Assembly (NCBI GenBank): GCA_035695765.1
Contig: DASRRI010000061.1
Location: 54,411 to 118,410 of the forward strand
Direction of reading: 5' to 3'
Length of the DNA stretch: 64,000 nucleotides
Source: Dongia_A sp035695765
GTDB lineage: Bacteria; Pseudomonadota; Alphaproteobacteria; Dongiales; Dongiaceae
Shown: positions 18,438-26,675 of the stretch, one piece after another
Numbering within the stretch: position 1 is the stretch's first letter
Layout of the letters: each line of letters begins with the position of its first letter
Made by a program: the position numbers and the translations under genes
Notes under the pieces: generated by a model
What the model was told of the DNA's origin: nothing
The model's database searches: none
The model's input: only the letters and a program-made list of their open reading frames with translations

Positions 18438-19196
18438 CTACCGGAACGTGACGTGATACTGGTCGAGGATGCGCTGGATCGAGCCGTCTTCGTCCATCTC
18501 GCTGAGGCTGCGGTCGAAGCCCTTCATCGCGGCATCGGCGCCGGGCATCACGCGGCTCAGGCAGAAATAATAGGGGTTGCGGCGGATTTCCTTGTAGGCG
18601 ATCGAGCCCGAGCGCGAACCGGATGCGATGAAGTGCTGGGTCGTGAGCTGATAGCCGTAGAGCAGGTCGACATTGCCGCCCACCAGCATGTCGAGCGCGG
18701 TCTTGTCGCTTGACGTCGCCTCGACGGTGGCGCCGGCCGTCACCAGTTCCGCTTCGAGATTGTAGCCGCCGACCGTCGCCACCTTGCGGCCTTTCAGGTC
18801 GGCAACCGAAGAGATGCCCGCAAGCGCGTCAGCCGAGCGCGCGAACAATCCGACCGACACCGCGCCCAGCTCCTTGCTGAACATGAGCTTGGCCTCGCGG
18901 TCCTTGGTGTAGGAGCAGGAGCAGAGCCCATCATAGTCGCCGCGCTCCGCCAGCTCCAGGGCGCGCTTCCAGGGCATGAAGGAAATCTGCGCCGACCGTC
19001 CTTGGCGTTTCAATGCTTCGGTGATGATGTCGACGTCGAAGCCGGCAAGGCCGTCGCCGCCCGGATGCTCGATCTTGTGCGGCGGGAAGTCGTTGCAGGC
19101 GAGGCGCAGGCTCTGCTCCGCCGCGCCGCCACCCGCCAGAGCCAGCGCTCCAAGAACGAAACCGACCATGGCAGCCATGAACCGCGCGCAACGCAT
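18438..19196 (-). CDS. Periplasmic substrate-binding protein (amino-acid ABC transporter type 3 family)
   Basis: 252 residues from ATG 19196, which follows a GGAG. The signal peptide is ARFMAAMVGFVLGALALAGG, then the bacterial SBP_bac_3 fold: LACNDFPPHKI, GFDVDIITEALKRQG, PWKRALELAERGDYDG, a hinge near SSVADLKGRKVATVGGYN, and a C-terminal lobe ending RILDQYHVTFR. This set is usual for polar-amino-acid or related solute binding. No permease or ATPase gene is adjacent, so it is an orphan that may work with distant components or in sensing. The ligand is unknown. Confidence 0.87.
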   Translation of the reverse strand: MRCARFMAAMVGFVLGALALAGGGAAEQSLRLACNDFPPHKIEHPGGDGLAGFDVDIITEALKRQGRSAQISFMPWKRALELAERGDYDGLCSCSYTKDREAKLMFSKELGAVSVGLFARSADALAGISSVADLKGRKVATVGGYNLEAELVTAGATVEATSSDKTALDMLVGGNVDLLYGYQLTTQHFIASGSRSGSIAYKEIRRNPYYFCLSRVMPGADAAMKGFDRSLSEMDEDGSIQRILDQYHVTFR

Positions 19197-19291
19197 CTCA
19201 ACTCCGATCCCACCCGTCGCCTGATCCTGCGCCCAGATGGTTAACAACGCCTCTTCCAAGCCTCTGAAATAGCACCGAAAATTGCCGCACC

Positions 19292-19329
19292 TTGACCGCA
19301 AGAAGCGCTCATGTTAAATGATCATTCAA
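19292..19329 (+). promoter_or_regulatory. Predicted promoter overlapped by a 16-nt palindrome ahead of the Rieske oxygenase
   Basis: TTGACC at 19292-19297, 16 nt, TTAAAT at 19314-19319. The palindrome TTAAATGATCATTCAA (19314-19329, core AATGATCATT, one mismatched pair) sits on the -10 box, the usual place for a repressor site of TetR or similar type. It lies 50-65 nt before the oxygenase start. No regulator gene is adjacent. Confidence 0.45.
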
Positions 19330-19379
19330 TCAAAATACGAGAAATTAATAAGTCTTTGCAATAGGCTAGCGGGACCGTC

Positions 19380-20618
19380 ATGAACAGCTTCATCGATATT
19401 CGCGACCCGGAGCGGATCTATGGGGCCGAGCCTTTGCCGGCCTGGACCTACTTGAACGCGGAGTTGCTGGAGCTGGAATATGAGCGCGTGATCCTGCCGT
19501 CCTGGCAGTTCGTCTGCCACCAGAACCAGGTGCGCGAGGCAGGCGATTTCGCGACTCTCGACCTGTGGCGCGATTCCATCATCGTGATGCGCGGCAAGGA
19601 CGGAACCTTGCGCGCGTTCCAGAATGCGTGCCGGCATCGCGGCGCGAAGCTGCTGGATGGCGATGGCACCTGCAAGCATCGCATCACCTGCCCCTATCAC
19701 GCCTGGTCGTACCAGCTGGACGGGCAGCTGGCCGCTGTCCCGTCCGAGAAGACCTTTCCAGGCCTCGACAAGTCACAGCTCGGCCTCAAGGAGCTGGAGC
19801 TGGAGGTGTTCTGCGGCCTCGTTTTCGTGCGCATCGCAGGCAGCGGGCCCATGATCGCCGAGCAATGGGGCGACCTTGCCAACGAGCTCGCGCCCTATCG
19901 GATCGAGGAGATGGTGCCGGCGGAAGGCGTGCAGATATCCGAGGAATGGGAATGCAACTGGAAGGTCGCGCTCGACAATTATCTCGACAATTATCATGTG
20001 CCGTTCGGCCATCCCGGCTTGCACCGGCTGATGGACAACGAGCTCGCCTGCACCATCAACCGGCACGGCATCTCCTTCTCCAAGAGCGTGATCCGCGAAC
20101 GCGAATCCCAGGTCTGGTCGGAGCGGATGTATCAGCGCCTGGCGCCGCACGTCTTCGGCGACCTGCCGGAGCAAGTGCGCGCGACCTGGCTGTTCGGCTT
20201 CATGCCCGCCAATATCGGCTTCGATGTCTTTTCCGACAGCATGGACGTATTCCAGATCCTGCCGATCGGAGCGACGAAGTGCGTCATTCGCACGCCCCTG
20301 TTCGTGCGGCCGGGTGCGCGGCGCGGCGCGCAGGCCATGCAGTATCTGGCCAACCGCATCAATCTGCAGATCGGCCACGAGGACAAGGCATTGTGCGAGC
20401 GGGTACAGGCCGGTCTCTCCAGCTACAACTACCAGCCGGGGCCGCTCAGCGAATACGAGATGCCGGTGAAGGATATGCATGCGCGGTTGCGCGCCGCCTG
20501 CCCGGTCGTGACGCAGAAAGAGCGGCCGATGGACGGGACCTTGCGCCGGCTGAACGACAGGATGCTGGCGGGAGATCAGCCGGCCATCAGAAATTCGGCG
20601 ATCGCAGCCATGGCCTGA
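19380..20618 (+). CDS. Rieske non-heme iron oxygenase, alpha subunit
   Basis: 412 residues. The Rieske domain has Cys84-x-His86 and Cys104-x2-His107 (ACRHRGAK, TCPYHAWS), the ligands of the 2Fe-2S cluster. The catalytic domain holds the mononuclear iron site, LDNYLDNYHVPFGHP with bridging Asp203 and ligands His206 and His211, and an acidic EDKALCERVQAG region supplying the carboxylate. Such enzymes hydroxylate aromatic rings or N-demethylate quaternary amines (carnitine, stachydrine types); the substrate is open. No reductase gene is adjacent. Its last 43 nt overlap the convergent bioD gene. Confidence 0.9.
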   Translation: MNSFIDIRDPERIYGAEPLPAWTYLNAELLELEYERVILPSWQFVCHQNQVREAGDFATLDLWRDSIIVMRGKDGTLRAFQNACRHRGAKLLDGDGTCKHRITCPYHAWSYQLDGQLAAVPSEKTFPGLDKSQLGLKELELEVFCGLVFVRIAGSGPMIAEQWGDLANELAPYRIEEMVPAEGVQISEEWECNWKVALDNYLDNYHVPFGHPGLHRLMDNELACTINRHGISFSKSVIRERESQVWSERMYQRLAPHVFGDLPEQVRATWLFGFMPANIGFDVFSDSMDVFQILPIGATKCVIRTPLFVRPGARRGAQAMQYLANRINLQIGHEDKALCERVQAGLSSYNYQPGPLSEYEMPVKDMHARLRAACPVVTQKERPMDGTLRRLNDRMLAGDQPAIRNSAIAAMA

Positions 20619-21250
20619 GGGGAGGCGCTCCGCGGCAGAGCGCGCAACGGTGCAGCCGGCCAGCGCCGGGCGAGAGCGGCTGCGTTCTCAGCCAGCGGGA
20701 CCGTGCTGCCGGGCGTCTCGTTCATGACAACGAGCGCGACCGGCACCCGCCGCGCTGCCAGCACCTCCAGCGCCGTCAGCGTATGGCTGAGAGTCCCGAG
20801 ATAGGAGCCGGTTACCAGGATCGCCAGTACATTCAGATCCGCCATCCAGTCCAGCATAGTGCGGTCATCGCTGAGCGGCGCCATCACGCCGCCTGCTCCT
20901 TCGATCAGCGCGAGATCGTGTGGGCTATCGAGAAATCGCCGGCTGGCGGCGAGCACGGCATCGTACTTCACGCGCTTGCCCTCCTTGGCCGCGGCGGCAT
21001 CGGGCGACAGCGGCGCGGCATAGCGCCAGGGCGAAATGGCATCCAGCGCCTGCGGCGAGATCGGCTGATCCAAAGCAGAGAGCAACTGGCCCGCATCACT
21101 GTCCGCTGCCTTGGCGGGATCGAAGCCGCTGAGAACCGGCTTGAAGGCACTCACGCGAAGCCCCTGCCCGCGCCAGGCGCGGATCAGGCCGCAGGCGAGG
21201 TAGGTCTTGCCAATATCGGTGCCGGTCGCGGTCATGAAAAAAGCGCGCAT
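20576..21250 (-). CDS. bioD: Dethiobiotin synthetase
   Basis: 224 residues from ATG 21250. ATP-dependent closure of the ureido ring from 7,8-diaminopelargonate and CO2, the penultimate step of biotin synthesis. The P-loop is TGTDIGKT (about 8-15), followed by the KPVLSGFD substrate-binding strand, EGAGGVMAPL, and VTGSYLGTLSHTL with the expected switch residues. It is transcribed away from the bioBAFHC operon, with the GFA gene between them. The open frame continues upstream of this Met without conservation. The 3' end overlaps the Rieske gene on the other strand. Confidence 0.95.
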   Translation of the reverse strand: MRAFFMTATGTDIGKTYLACGLIRAWRGQGLRVSAFKPVLSGFDPAKAADSDAGQLLSALDQPISPQALDAISPWRYAAPLSPDAAAAKEGKRVKYDAVLAASRRFLDSPHDLALIEGAGGVMAPLSDDRTMLDWMADLNVLAILVTGSYLGTLSHTLTALEVLAARRVPVALVVMNETPGSTVPLAENAAALARRWPAAPLRALPRSASPQAMAAIAEFLMAG

Positions 21251-21329
21251 GGCCTTGCAATCCCAGGGCTTCACCCGCCTGTCAAGTTTGCTAGTGTCGG
21301 GGCCCGACCTTTCCGCAAGGATGATGAAT

Positions 21330-21755
21330 ATGACCAAGCCCGTGACGGGCCGATGCTTCTGCGGCGCAGTCCAGTTCAAGTTCGATGAGCCGCCGCTCGC
21401 TCTCCGCGCATGCTGGTGCCGGGATTGCCAGTACCTCGCGACGGGCAATGCATCCGTAAACGCTATCTTCAAGGCCGACAGCCTCAAGGTGACCGGCGAG
21501 GTCCGCGACTATGTCAGCTTGGCCGATAGCGGGAACACCATGCGTCGCCAATTCTGCCCCAAGTGCGGGACATCCCTGTTCGGCCATTCGTCACGGCGGT
21601 CGGACATCATGGTCGTGCGCGTCGGCACGCTTGATGATCGCAAGATCGGCGGCCCGCAAAGTTTCATCTGGACCAAGTCCGCCCCGAGCTGGGGCCACGT
21701 GGATCCGAACCTGCCCAATTGCGAGGCTCAGCCGGCGCCGGTCCCCAGCACATAG
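21330..21755 (+). CDS. GFA/CENP-V family protein
   Basis: 141 residues from ATG 21330, 8 nt after AAGGA; ATGs at 21321 and 21324 are alternatives. The fold is that of glutathione-dependent formaldehyde-activating enzyme relatives with zinc-binding cysteines: GRCFCGAVQF, ACWCRDCQ and QFCPKCGTSLFG. The generic GFA label does not establish formaldehyde activity, and most family members have unknown roles. It is divergent from bioD across about 80 nt, with a TGCTAGTGT string (near 21289) that resembles the putative aroK promoter. Confidence 0.9.
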   Translation: MTKPVTGRCFCGAVQFKFDEPPLALRACWCRDCQYLATGNASVNAIFKADSLKVTGEVRDYVSLADSGNTMRRQFCPKCGTSLFGHSSRRSDIMVVRVGTLDDRKIGGPQSFIWTKSAPSWGHVDPNLPNCEAQPAPVPST

Positions 21756-21772
21756 GACTATCTCCGGCTTGC

Positions 21773-21801
21773 TTGACAGGGTGGGACCCCGCCGATAGCG
21801 T
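21773..21801 (+). promoter_or_regulatory. Predicted promoter of the biotin operon
   Basis: Perfect -35 TTGACA at 21773-21778, 17 nt, then TAGCGT at 21796-21801 (GATAGCGT context), about 30 nt before the bioB start codon. I see no obvious BioR-type or BirA-type operator beyond this. Confidence 0.55.
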
Positions 21802-21830
21802 CCGGCCAAACGACAGGCAGGGAGCACAGA

Positions 21831-22823
21831 ATGGCCGACGCATCCGCAATTCCGGCGGACATCCGCCACGATTGGTCGGTGGCCGAGGCGGAGGCCCTGT
21901 TCGTCCTGCCCTTCAACGACCTGCTGTTCCGCGCCCAGACCATCCACCGCGCGCATTTCCCGGCCAACCAGGTGCAATTATCGACCCTGCTGTCCATCAA
22001 GACCGGCGGCTGCCCGGAGGATTGCGCCTATTGCCCGCAGGCCGCGCGCTATGACACCGGCGTCGAGGCGCAGAAGCTGATGGCGGTTGAGGCCGTGGTG
22101 ACGGAGGCCAGGCGCGCCAAGGACTCCGGCGCCTCGCGCTATTGCATGGGTGCGGCCTGGCGCGAGCCGAAGGACCGCGACCTCGACGCCATCTGCGACA
22201 TGGTGCAGGGCGTGAAGGCGCTGGGGCTCGAGACCTGCATGACCCTCGGCATGCTGACCGGATCGCAGGCGCGGCGACTGAAGGATGCCGGGCTCGATTA
22301 CTACAACCACAATATCGATACCTCGCCCGAGTATTATGGCGAGATCATCACTACCCGGACCTATCAGGAGCGGCTGGACACGCTGTCCCACGTGCGCGAC
22401 GCCGGCATGAAAGTGTGCTGCGGCGGGATCGTCGGCATGGGCGAAGGCGCCGAGGATCGCGCCGGCATGCTGGTGACCCTCGCCAATCTGCCGGCGCATC
22501 CGGAATCCGTGCCGATCAACATGCTGGTGCAGGTGCATGGCACGCCGCTCGACGGCGTGCAAAAGCTCGACCCACTGGATTTCGCGCGCACCATCGCGGT
22601 CGCGCGCATCATGATGCCGAAGAGCATGGTGCGCCTGTCCGCGGGGCGCGAGGAGATGAGCGATGAACTGCAGGCCCTCTGCTTCCTCGCCGGCGCCAAC
22701 TCGATCTTCTGCGGACCGAAGCTGCTGACGACGCCCAATCCCGGCCACGATCACGACAGCGATCTGTTCCAGCGGCTCGGCATCGCGCCGATGCCGCTCG
22801 AAGCCACCCACGCGCATGGCTGA
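21831..22823 (+). CDS. bioB: Biotin synthase
   Basis: 330 residues. Radical SAM enzyme that inserts sulfur into dethiobiotin, the last step of biotin synthesis. The SAM cluster ligands are Cys61, Cys65 and Cys68 (GGCPEDCAYC). The second cluster ligands lie in RYCMGAAW and LETCMTLGM, and the YNHNIDTSPEYY and CCGGIVGMGE motifs are intact. First gene of the bioB-A-F-H-C operon; its stop overlaps bioA by 8 nt. Regulated most likely by the promoter just upstream. Confidence 0.98.
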   Translation: MADASAIPADIRHDWSVAEAEALFVLPFNDLLFRAQTIHRAHFPANQVQLSTLLSIKTGGCPEDCAYCPQAARYDTGVEAQKLMAVEAVVTEARRAKDSGASRYCMGAAWREPKDRDLDAICDMVQGVKALGLETCMTLGMLTGSQARRLKDAGLDYYNHNIDTSPEYYGEIITTRTYQERLDTLSHVRDAGMKVCCGGIVGMGEGAEDRAGMLVTLANLPAHPESVPINMLVQVHGTPLDGVQKLDPLDFARTIAVARIMMPKSMVRLSAGREEMSDELQALCFLAGANSIFCGPKLLTTPNPGHDHDSDLFQRLGIAPMPLEATHAHG

Positions 22824-24126
22824 GGCCAAGACAGGCCGCGCCGATCCATCTCCCGACTGGCTCACCAGCGGCTTTCCGTATCTCTGGCTGCCTTATGCCC
22901 AGATGAAGATCGCGCCGACGCCTATTGCCGTGACGGCTGCGGAGGGTGCGCGGCTCAAGCTGGCGGATGGGCGGGAGCTGATCGACGGCGTGTCGTCCTG
23001 GTGGACGGTCTGCCACGGATACAATCATCCGCACATCCGCGAAGCCGTCGCCGCGCAGTTGCAGGCCGTGCCGCATGTAATGCTGGGCGGGCTCGCGACG
23101 GAACCCACACTGCGGCTCGCCAAGCGCCTGGCCGACCTGCTGCCCGGCGATCTCGACCATGTATTCTTTTCCGAATCGGGGTCCGTCTCGGTCGAGATCG
23201 CGATGAAGGTGGCGGTGCAATACTGGATCAACCGGGGGGAGAAAGGCCGGCATCGTTTCGTCTCGTTCCGGTTCGGCTATCACGGCGACACGCTCGGGGC
23301 CATGTCGGTGTGCGATCCCGATGAAGGGATGCATGGTCTGTTCAAGGGCTACCTGCCGCAGCAGATCATCGCCGATGTGCCGCGCACCAAGGAGCAGCAG
23401 GCGGAATTCACGCGCCTGCTGCGCACACATCGCGATGAGATCGCGGCTGTTATCATTGAGCCTTTGGTGCAAGGCGCCGGTGGCATGAAGTTCTATGAAC
23501 CCGAGGTGCTGCATTTCCTGCGCCGCGCCTGTGATGAGGCGGGTTGCCTGCTGATCCTGGACGAGATCATGACCGGGTTCGGCCGCATCGGGCCGATGTT
23601 CGCCTGCCAGGAGGCGGAGATTGTGCCGGACATCATCACACTCTCCAAGGCGCTGACCGGCGGAACGCTGCCGCTGGCCGCGACCATTGCGCGCGCCCAT
23701 GTATTCGAGGCATTCCTGTCGGACGATCCGTCCAAGGCGCTGATGCATGGCCCAACCTACATGGGCAATGCACTGGCTTGCGCGGCGGCCAATGCCTCGC
23801 TCGATCTGTTCGAGCGCGAGCCACGCCTCGCCCAGGTCCGCGCGGTCGAGGCGCAATTGCGGGCGGAGCTCGAACCTTGCCGCCATCTGAATGGCGTGGC
23901 CGACGTGCGCGTGCGTGGCGCGCTCGGCGTGGTGCAGCTGAACCGTGCCGGCGAGGGACCATGGTTCAGGCCGCGTTTCCTGGAGGATGGCGTGTGGATC
24001 CGCCCCTTCGGCGACATCATCTATGTCGCGCCGCCTTTCGTCATCCCGAGCGAAGAGCTCGCGCGCCTGGCCCAGGCGATGGTGCGCCACATCTCCGCCT
24101 GGTCGCAGCAGCGCGCGGCTGCCTGA
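22816..24126 (+). CDS. bioA: Adenosylmethionine--8-amino-7-oxononanoate aminotransferase
   Basis: 436 residues. PLP enzyme that uses S-adenosylmethionine as amino donor to make 7,8-diaminopelargonate. Diagnostic features are the SSWWTVCHGYNHP start of the active site, FFSESGSVSVEIAMK, FRFGYHGDTLGAMSVCDP, LDEIMTGFGRIG and catalytic lysine Lys278 (TLSKALTGG). The SWW and GYNHP signature separates BioA from other class III aminotransferases. It overlaps bioB by 8 nt, and bioF follows after 7 nt. Confidence 0.97.
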   Translation: MAEAKTGRADPSPDWLTSGFPYLWLPYAQMKIAPTPIAVTAAEGARLKLADGRELIDGVSSWWTVCHGYNHPHIREAVAAQLQAVPHVMLGGLATEPTLRLAKRLADLLPGDLDHVFFSESGSVSVEIAMKVAVQYWINRGEKGRHRFVSFRFGYHGDTLGAMSVCDPDEGMHGLFKGYLPQQIIADVPRTKEQQAEFTRLLRTHRDEIAAVIIEPLVQGAGGMKFYEPEVLHFLRRACDEAGCLLILDEIMTGFGRIGPMFACQEAEIVPDIITLSKALTGGTLPLAATIARAHVFEAFLSDDPSKALMHGPTYMGNALACAAANASLDLFEREPRLAQVRAVEAQLRAELEPCRHLNGVADVRVRGALGVVQLNRAGEGPWFRPRFLEDGVWIRPFGDIIYVAPPFVIPSEELARLAQAMVRHISAWSQQRAAA

Positions 24127-24133
24127 CCGCATC

Positions 24134-25309
24134 ATGGTCCGACGACTGGATGAACTGGCGGCAGCACGCCTTGTAGAACTGGCGGAGGCCGGACGGCTGC
24201 GCCGTTTGCGCCCGTATCGGCGCGAGGGAACGCAGGTCATCCGCGCGGACGGCACGCGCCTCGTGGACTTCTCCGGCAACGATTATCTCGGCCTCAGCCG
24301 GCATCCGGCCCTGGTCGCACGGGCGCGCGAATGGACCGAGCGCTATGGTGCCGGTGCCAGTGCCTCGCGCCTCGTCACCGGAACGTTGGACGCCTATGTC
24401 GCAGTGGAAGAAAAGCTCGCTGCCTTCAAGGGAACGGAAGCGGCTTTGGTCTTCAATGCCGGGTTCCAGGCCAACGCCACCATTTTGCCGGCCCTGGCCG
24501 AGCTTCTGGGAGAGAACATCGTCTATGCCGACCGGCTCAACCATGCCAGCCTGCATCATGGAATCGCGGCGGCCGGCCTCAAGCAGCAACGGTTCCGCCA
24601 CAACGACCTTGACCATCTGCGCACCCTGCTGACCCGCGATCGGGACAAGCCGGGATGGCGCCTCATCATCACCGAATCCGTCTTCAGCATGGATGGCGAC
24701 CGCGCGCCGCTCGGGGACTTGGTCGTTTTGGCGGAAGAGTTCGGCGGGCATCTCTATGTCGATGAAGCCCACGCGACCGGTGTGCTGGGGCCGCAAGGCC
24801 GTGGCTTGACCGCCGCGCATCCCGACCGCATCGATGTGGTGATGGGGACAATCGGCAAGGCGCTGGGCGGTTTCGGCGCCTATGTCGCGGGGTCACGCAA
24901 GCTCATCGACTTCCTGATCAATCGCTGCGCCGGCTTCATCTATTCCACCGCCTTGCCGCCGTCGGTGTTCGGCGCGCTCGACGCAGCGCTCGATGCGGTG
25001 CCGGCGATGGACAGCGAGCGCGCGCGGGTTCGCGATCATGCCGAACGCTTCCGCCAGGCAGCAAAGCGCAGCGGCTTCTCCACCGGTGCCTCCGATACGC
25101 AGATCGTGCCGCTGCTGATCGGCGGCAACGAGGCGACACTGGCGGCGCAAGCGCGGCTGGAAGAGCAAGGACTGCTCGCCATCGCAATCCGGCCGCCGAC
25201 CGTTCCCGAAGGCGAAGCGCGTTTGCGCTTGTCCTTCAGTGCCGCGCACAGCGACACGAATGTCACACATCTGTGCGACGCGGTCACCAAATTGGAGCCG
25301 CCGCGTTGA
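24134..25309 (+). CDS. bioF: 8-amino-7-oxononanoate synthase
   Basis: 391 residues from ATG 24134. PLP-dependent alpha-oxoamine synthase joining pimeloyl thioester and L-alanine. Seen are DFSGNDYLGLSRHP, GAGASASRLVTGT, NAGFQAN, DRLNHASLHHG, ESVFSMDGD, VDEAHATG and the PLP lysine Lys242 in GTIGKALGGFGAY. The open frame runs into bioA upstream, but conservation starts here. The stop overlaps the TTG start of the next gene (TTGA). Confidence 0.97.
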   Translation: MVRRLDELAAARLVELAEAGRLRRLRPYRREGTQVIRADGTRLVDFSGNDYLGLSRHPALVARAREWTERYGAGASASRLVTGTLDAYVAVEEKLAAFKGTEAALVFNAGFQANATILPALAELLGENIVYADRLNHASLHHGIAAAGLKQQRFRHNDLDHLRTLLTRDRDKPGWRLIITESVFSMDGDRAPLGDLVVLAEEFGGHLYVDEAHATGVLGPQGRGLTAAHPDRIDVVMGTIGKALGGFGAYVAGSRKLIDFLINRCAGFIYSTALPPSVFGALDAALDAVPAMDSERARVRDHAERFRQAAKRSGFSTGASDTQIVPLLIGGNEATLAAQARLEEQGLLAIAIRPPTVPEGEARLRLSFSAAHSDTNVTHLCDAVTKLEPPR

Positions 25310-25911
25310 TCCTGTTCGTGCATGGCTGGGGCTATGATGCGAGCTTGTGGGATCCCGTCCGCAAGGCGCTGGGTGCGCGCCCGAGCGCCGCGCTCGATCT
25401 CGGCTATTTCGGCGCCGCAAACACCACGGTTCCGGATGGCGTGACGCTGCTGGTCGGCCACTCCCTCGGATTCTTGTGGCTGGCGCGCCAGCCGGCGCTG
25501 CAGCATGCACCACTGATCGGCATCAATGCCTTTCCGCGCTTCCTGGAGGCCGACGAGTACCAACCCGCCATCGCGCCGCGCGTGCTGGAGCGCATGAAGC
25601 GGCGGCTTGCCGCGGATCCCGACGCTGTGCTGGCGGAATTCTGGCAGCGGGCCGGCGCGCCAGGGCCGGACAAGCCGTTCCATACCGCGGCGCTGGCGGA
25701 GGGGCTTGACCATCTCGCCGCCTGGGACGTGCGCGAAAATCTCGCACGCCGCGCAAGTTCCGTGCGCTTGATCGCGGGGGAGGAGGATGCCATCGTTCCG
25801 CCCGCAACGACCCGCATGGCATTCATGCATTTCATGGTCGACTGGCTGCCCGGCGGCCACGCCTTGCCGCGGAGTCATCCTGCGGAACTGGCGCGGCTGA
25901 TGACGCCATGA
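25306..25911 (+). CDS. bioH: BioH-type alpha/beta hydrolase (pimeloyl-ACP methyl ester esterase)
   Basis: About 201 residues if started at TTG 25306, which overlaps the bioF stop; GTG 25273 is the alternative and adds 11 residues. Alpha/beta hydrolase: the oxyanion HGWGYDASLWD near the N-terminus, nucleophile Ser in VGHSLGF, acid Asp in AGEEDAIVPP, and His in LPGGHALPRSHP. By position between bioF and bioC it should release pimeloyl-ACP by cleaving the methyl ester that BioC installs. It is shorter than E. coli BioH and only distantly similar, so the role rests largely on context (it may be a BioG/BioZ-like analogue). Confidence 0.75.
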   Translation: MILFVHGWGYDASLWDPVRKALGARPSAALDLGYFGAANTTVPDGVTLLVGHSLGFLWLARQPALQHAPLIGINAFPRFLEADEYQPAIAPRVLERMKRRLAADPDAVLAEFWQRAGAPGPDKPFHTAALAEGLDHLAAWDVRENLARRASSVRLIAGEEDAIVPPATTRMAFMHFMVDWLPGGHALPRSHPAELARLMTP

Positions 25912-26675
25912 GCGATCGCAAGCAGCAGATCGCGCGGCATTTCGGCGCGGCGGCACCGACCTACGACCGCTCCGCCCGCATCCAGGCGCGGATCGCGGAA
26001 GACCTTGCCACGAGCATCGCGGCCCTTGTCCAGCCGGAGACCGTCCTGGAATTCGGCTGCGGCACGGGCAACCTGACGCGTGCTCTTCTTGGCTCATTTC
26101 CGGACGCGCAGTTGATTGCCACCGACCTTGCGCCGCCGATGGCCGCGCTCTGCCGCAAGCGGATGGATATATCGCACCGGCTGAGTTACGCGGCGATGGA
26201 TGCGGAAACGCCGTCCTTTCCGGCGGGACAGTTCGATCTGGTCTGCGGCAGCCTCGCGGCGCAATGGTTTGCAAAGCCCGCGCACGCCTTCGCCGAACTT
26301 GGCAAGATATTGCGGCGGGGCGGTGTGCTGGCCCTGACGACGCTGGGAACAGAGACGTTCCAGGAATGGCGCGCGGCCGCCGCCTTGCTCGGCCTCAATC
26401 CCGCTATCCCGCCTTATCCATCGCTTGCCCAGCTGGACTGGCAAAGGCCGCCGGGTTTCCTGGTGGAGCAGGCGCGCGAGCAAAGGCTGTGGGACGAGCA
26501 TCCCTCCGCGCTCGATTTCTTGCAATCGCTGCGCCGGATCGGCGCCGATCTGCCGGCCGATCACGCGCGCCCGTTGTCAGCCGGAGCGCTGCGCCGCATC
26601 CTGCGGCACGTGGATGCGCAGGGCCGCGTCAACGCGACCTATCACGTGCTGACCGTGCTGTGGCGGAAGAGCTAA
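25908..26675 (+). CDS. bioC: Malonyl-ACP O-methyltransferase
   Basis: 255 residues. SAM-dependent methyltransferase that disguises malonyl-ACP as its methyl ester to start pimelate synthesis. The N-terminal KQQIARHFGAAAPTYDRSAR is characteristic of BioC. SAM-binding motif I is VLEFGCGTGNLT, motif II LIATDLAPPM, and post-motif FDLVCGSLAAQWF. The start overlaps the hydrolase stop (ATGA). The final TAA overlaps the stop of the convergent glycosyltransferase gene. With bioB, A, F, H and the nearby bioD the pathway from malonyl-ACP to biotin is complete. Confidence 0.93.
   Translation: MSDRKQQIARHFGAAAPTYDRSARIQARIAEDLATSIAALVQPETVLEFGCGTGNLTRALLGSFPDAQLIATDLAPPMAALCRKRMDISHRLSYAAMDAETPSFPAGQFDLVCGSLAAQWFAKPAHAFAELGKILRRGGVLALTTLGTETFQEWRAAAALLGLNPAIPPYPSLAQLDWQRPPGFLVEQAREQRLWDEHPSALDFLQSLRRIGADLPADHARPLSAGALRRILRHVDAQGRVNATYHVLTVLWRKS

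Noticed and set aside
21756..21830. Riboswitch or BirA-type operator ahead of bioB
   Set aside because: The leader is only about 30 nt from the predicted start site and shows no structured aptamer or clear operator palindrome.
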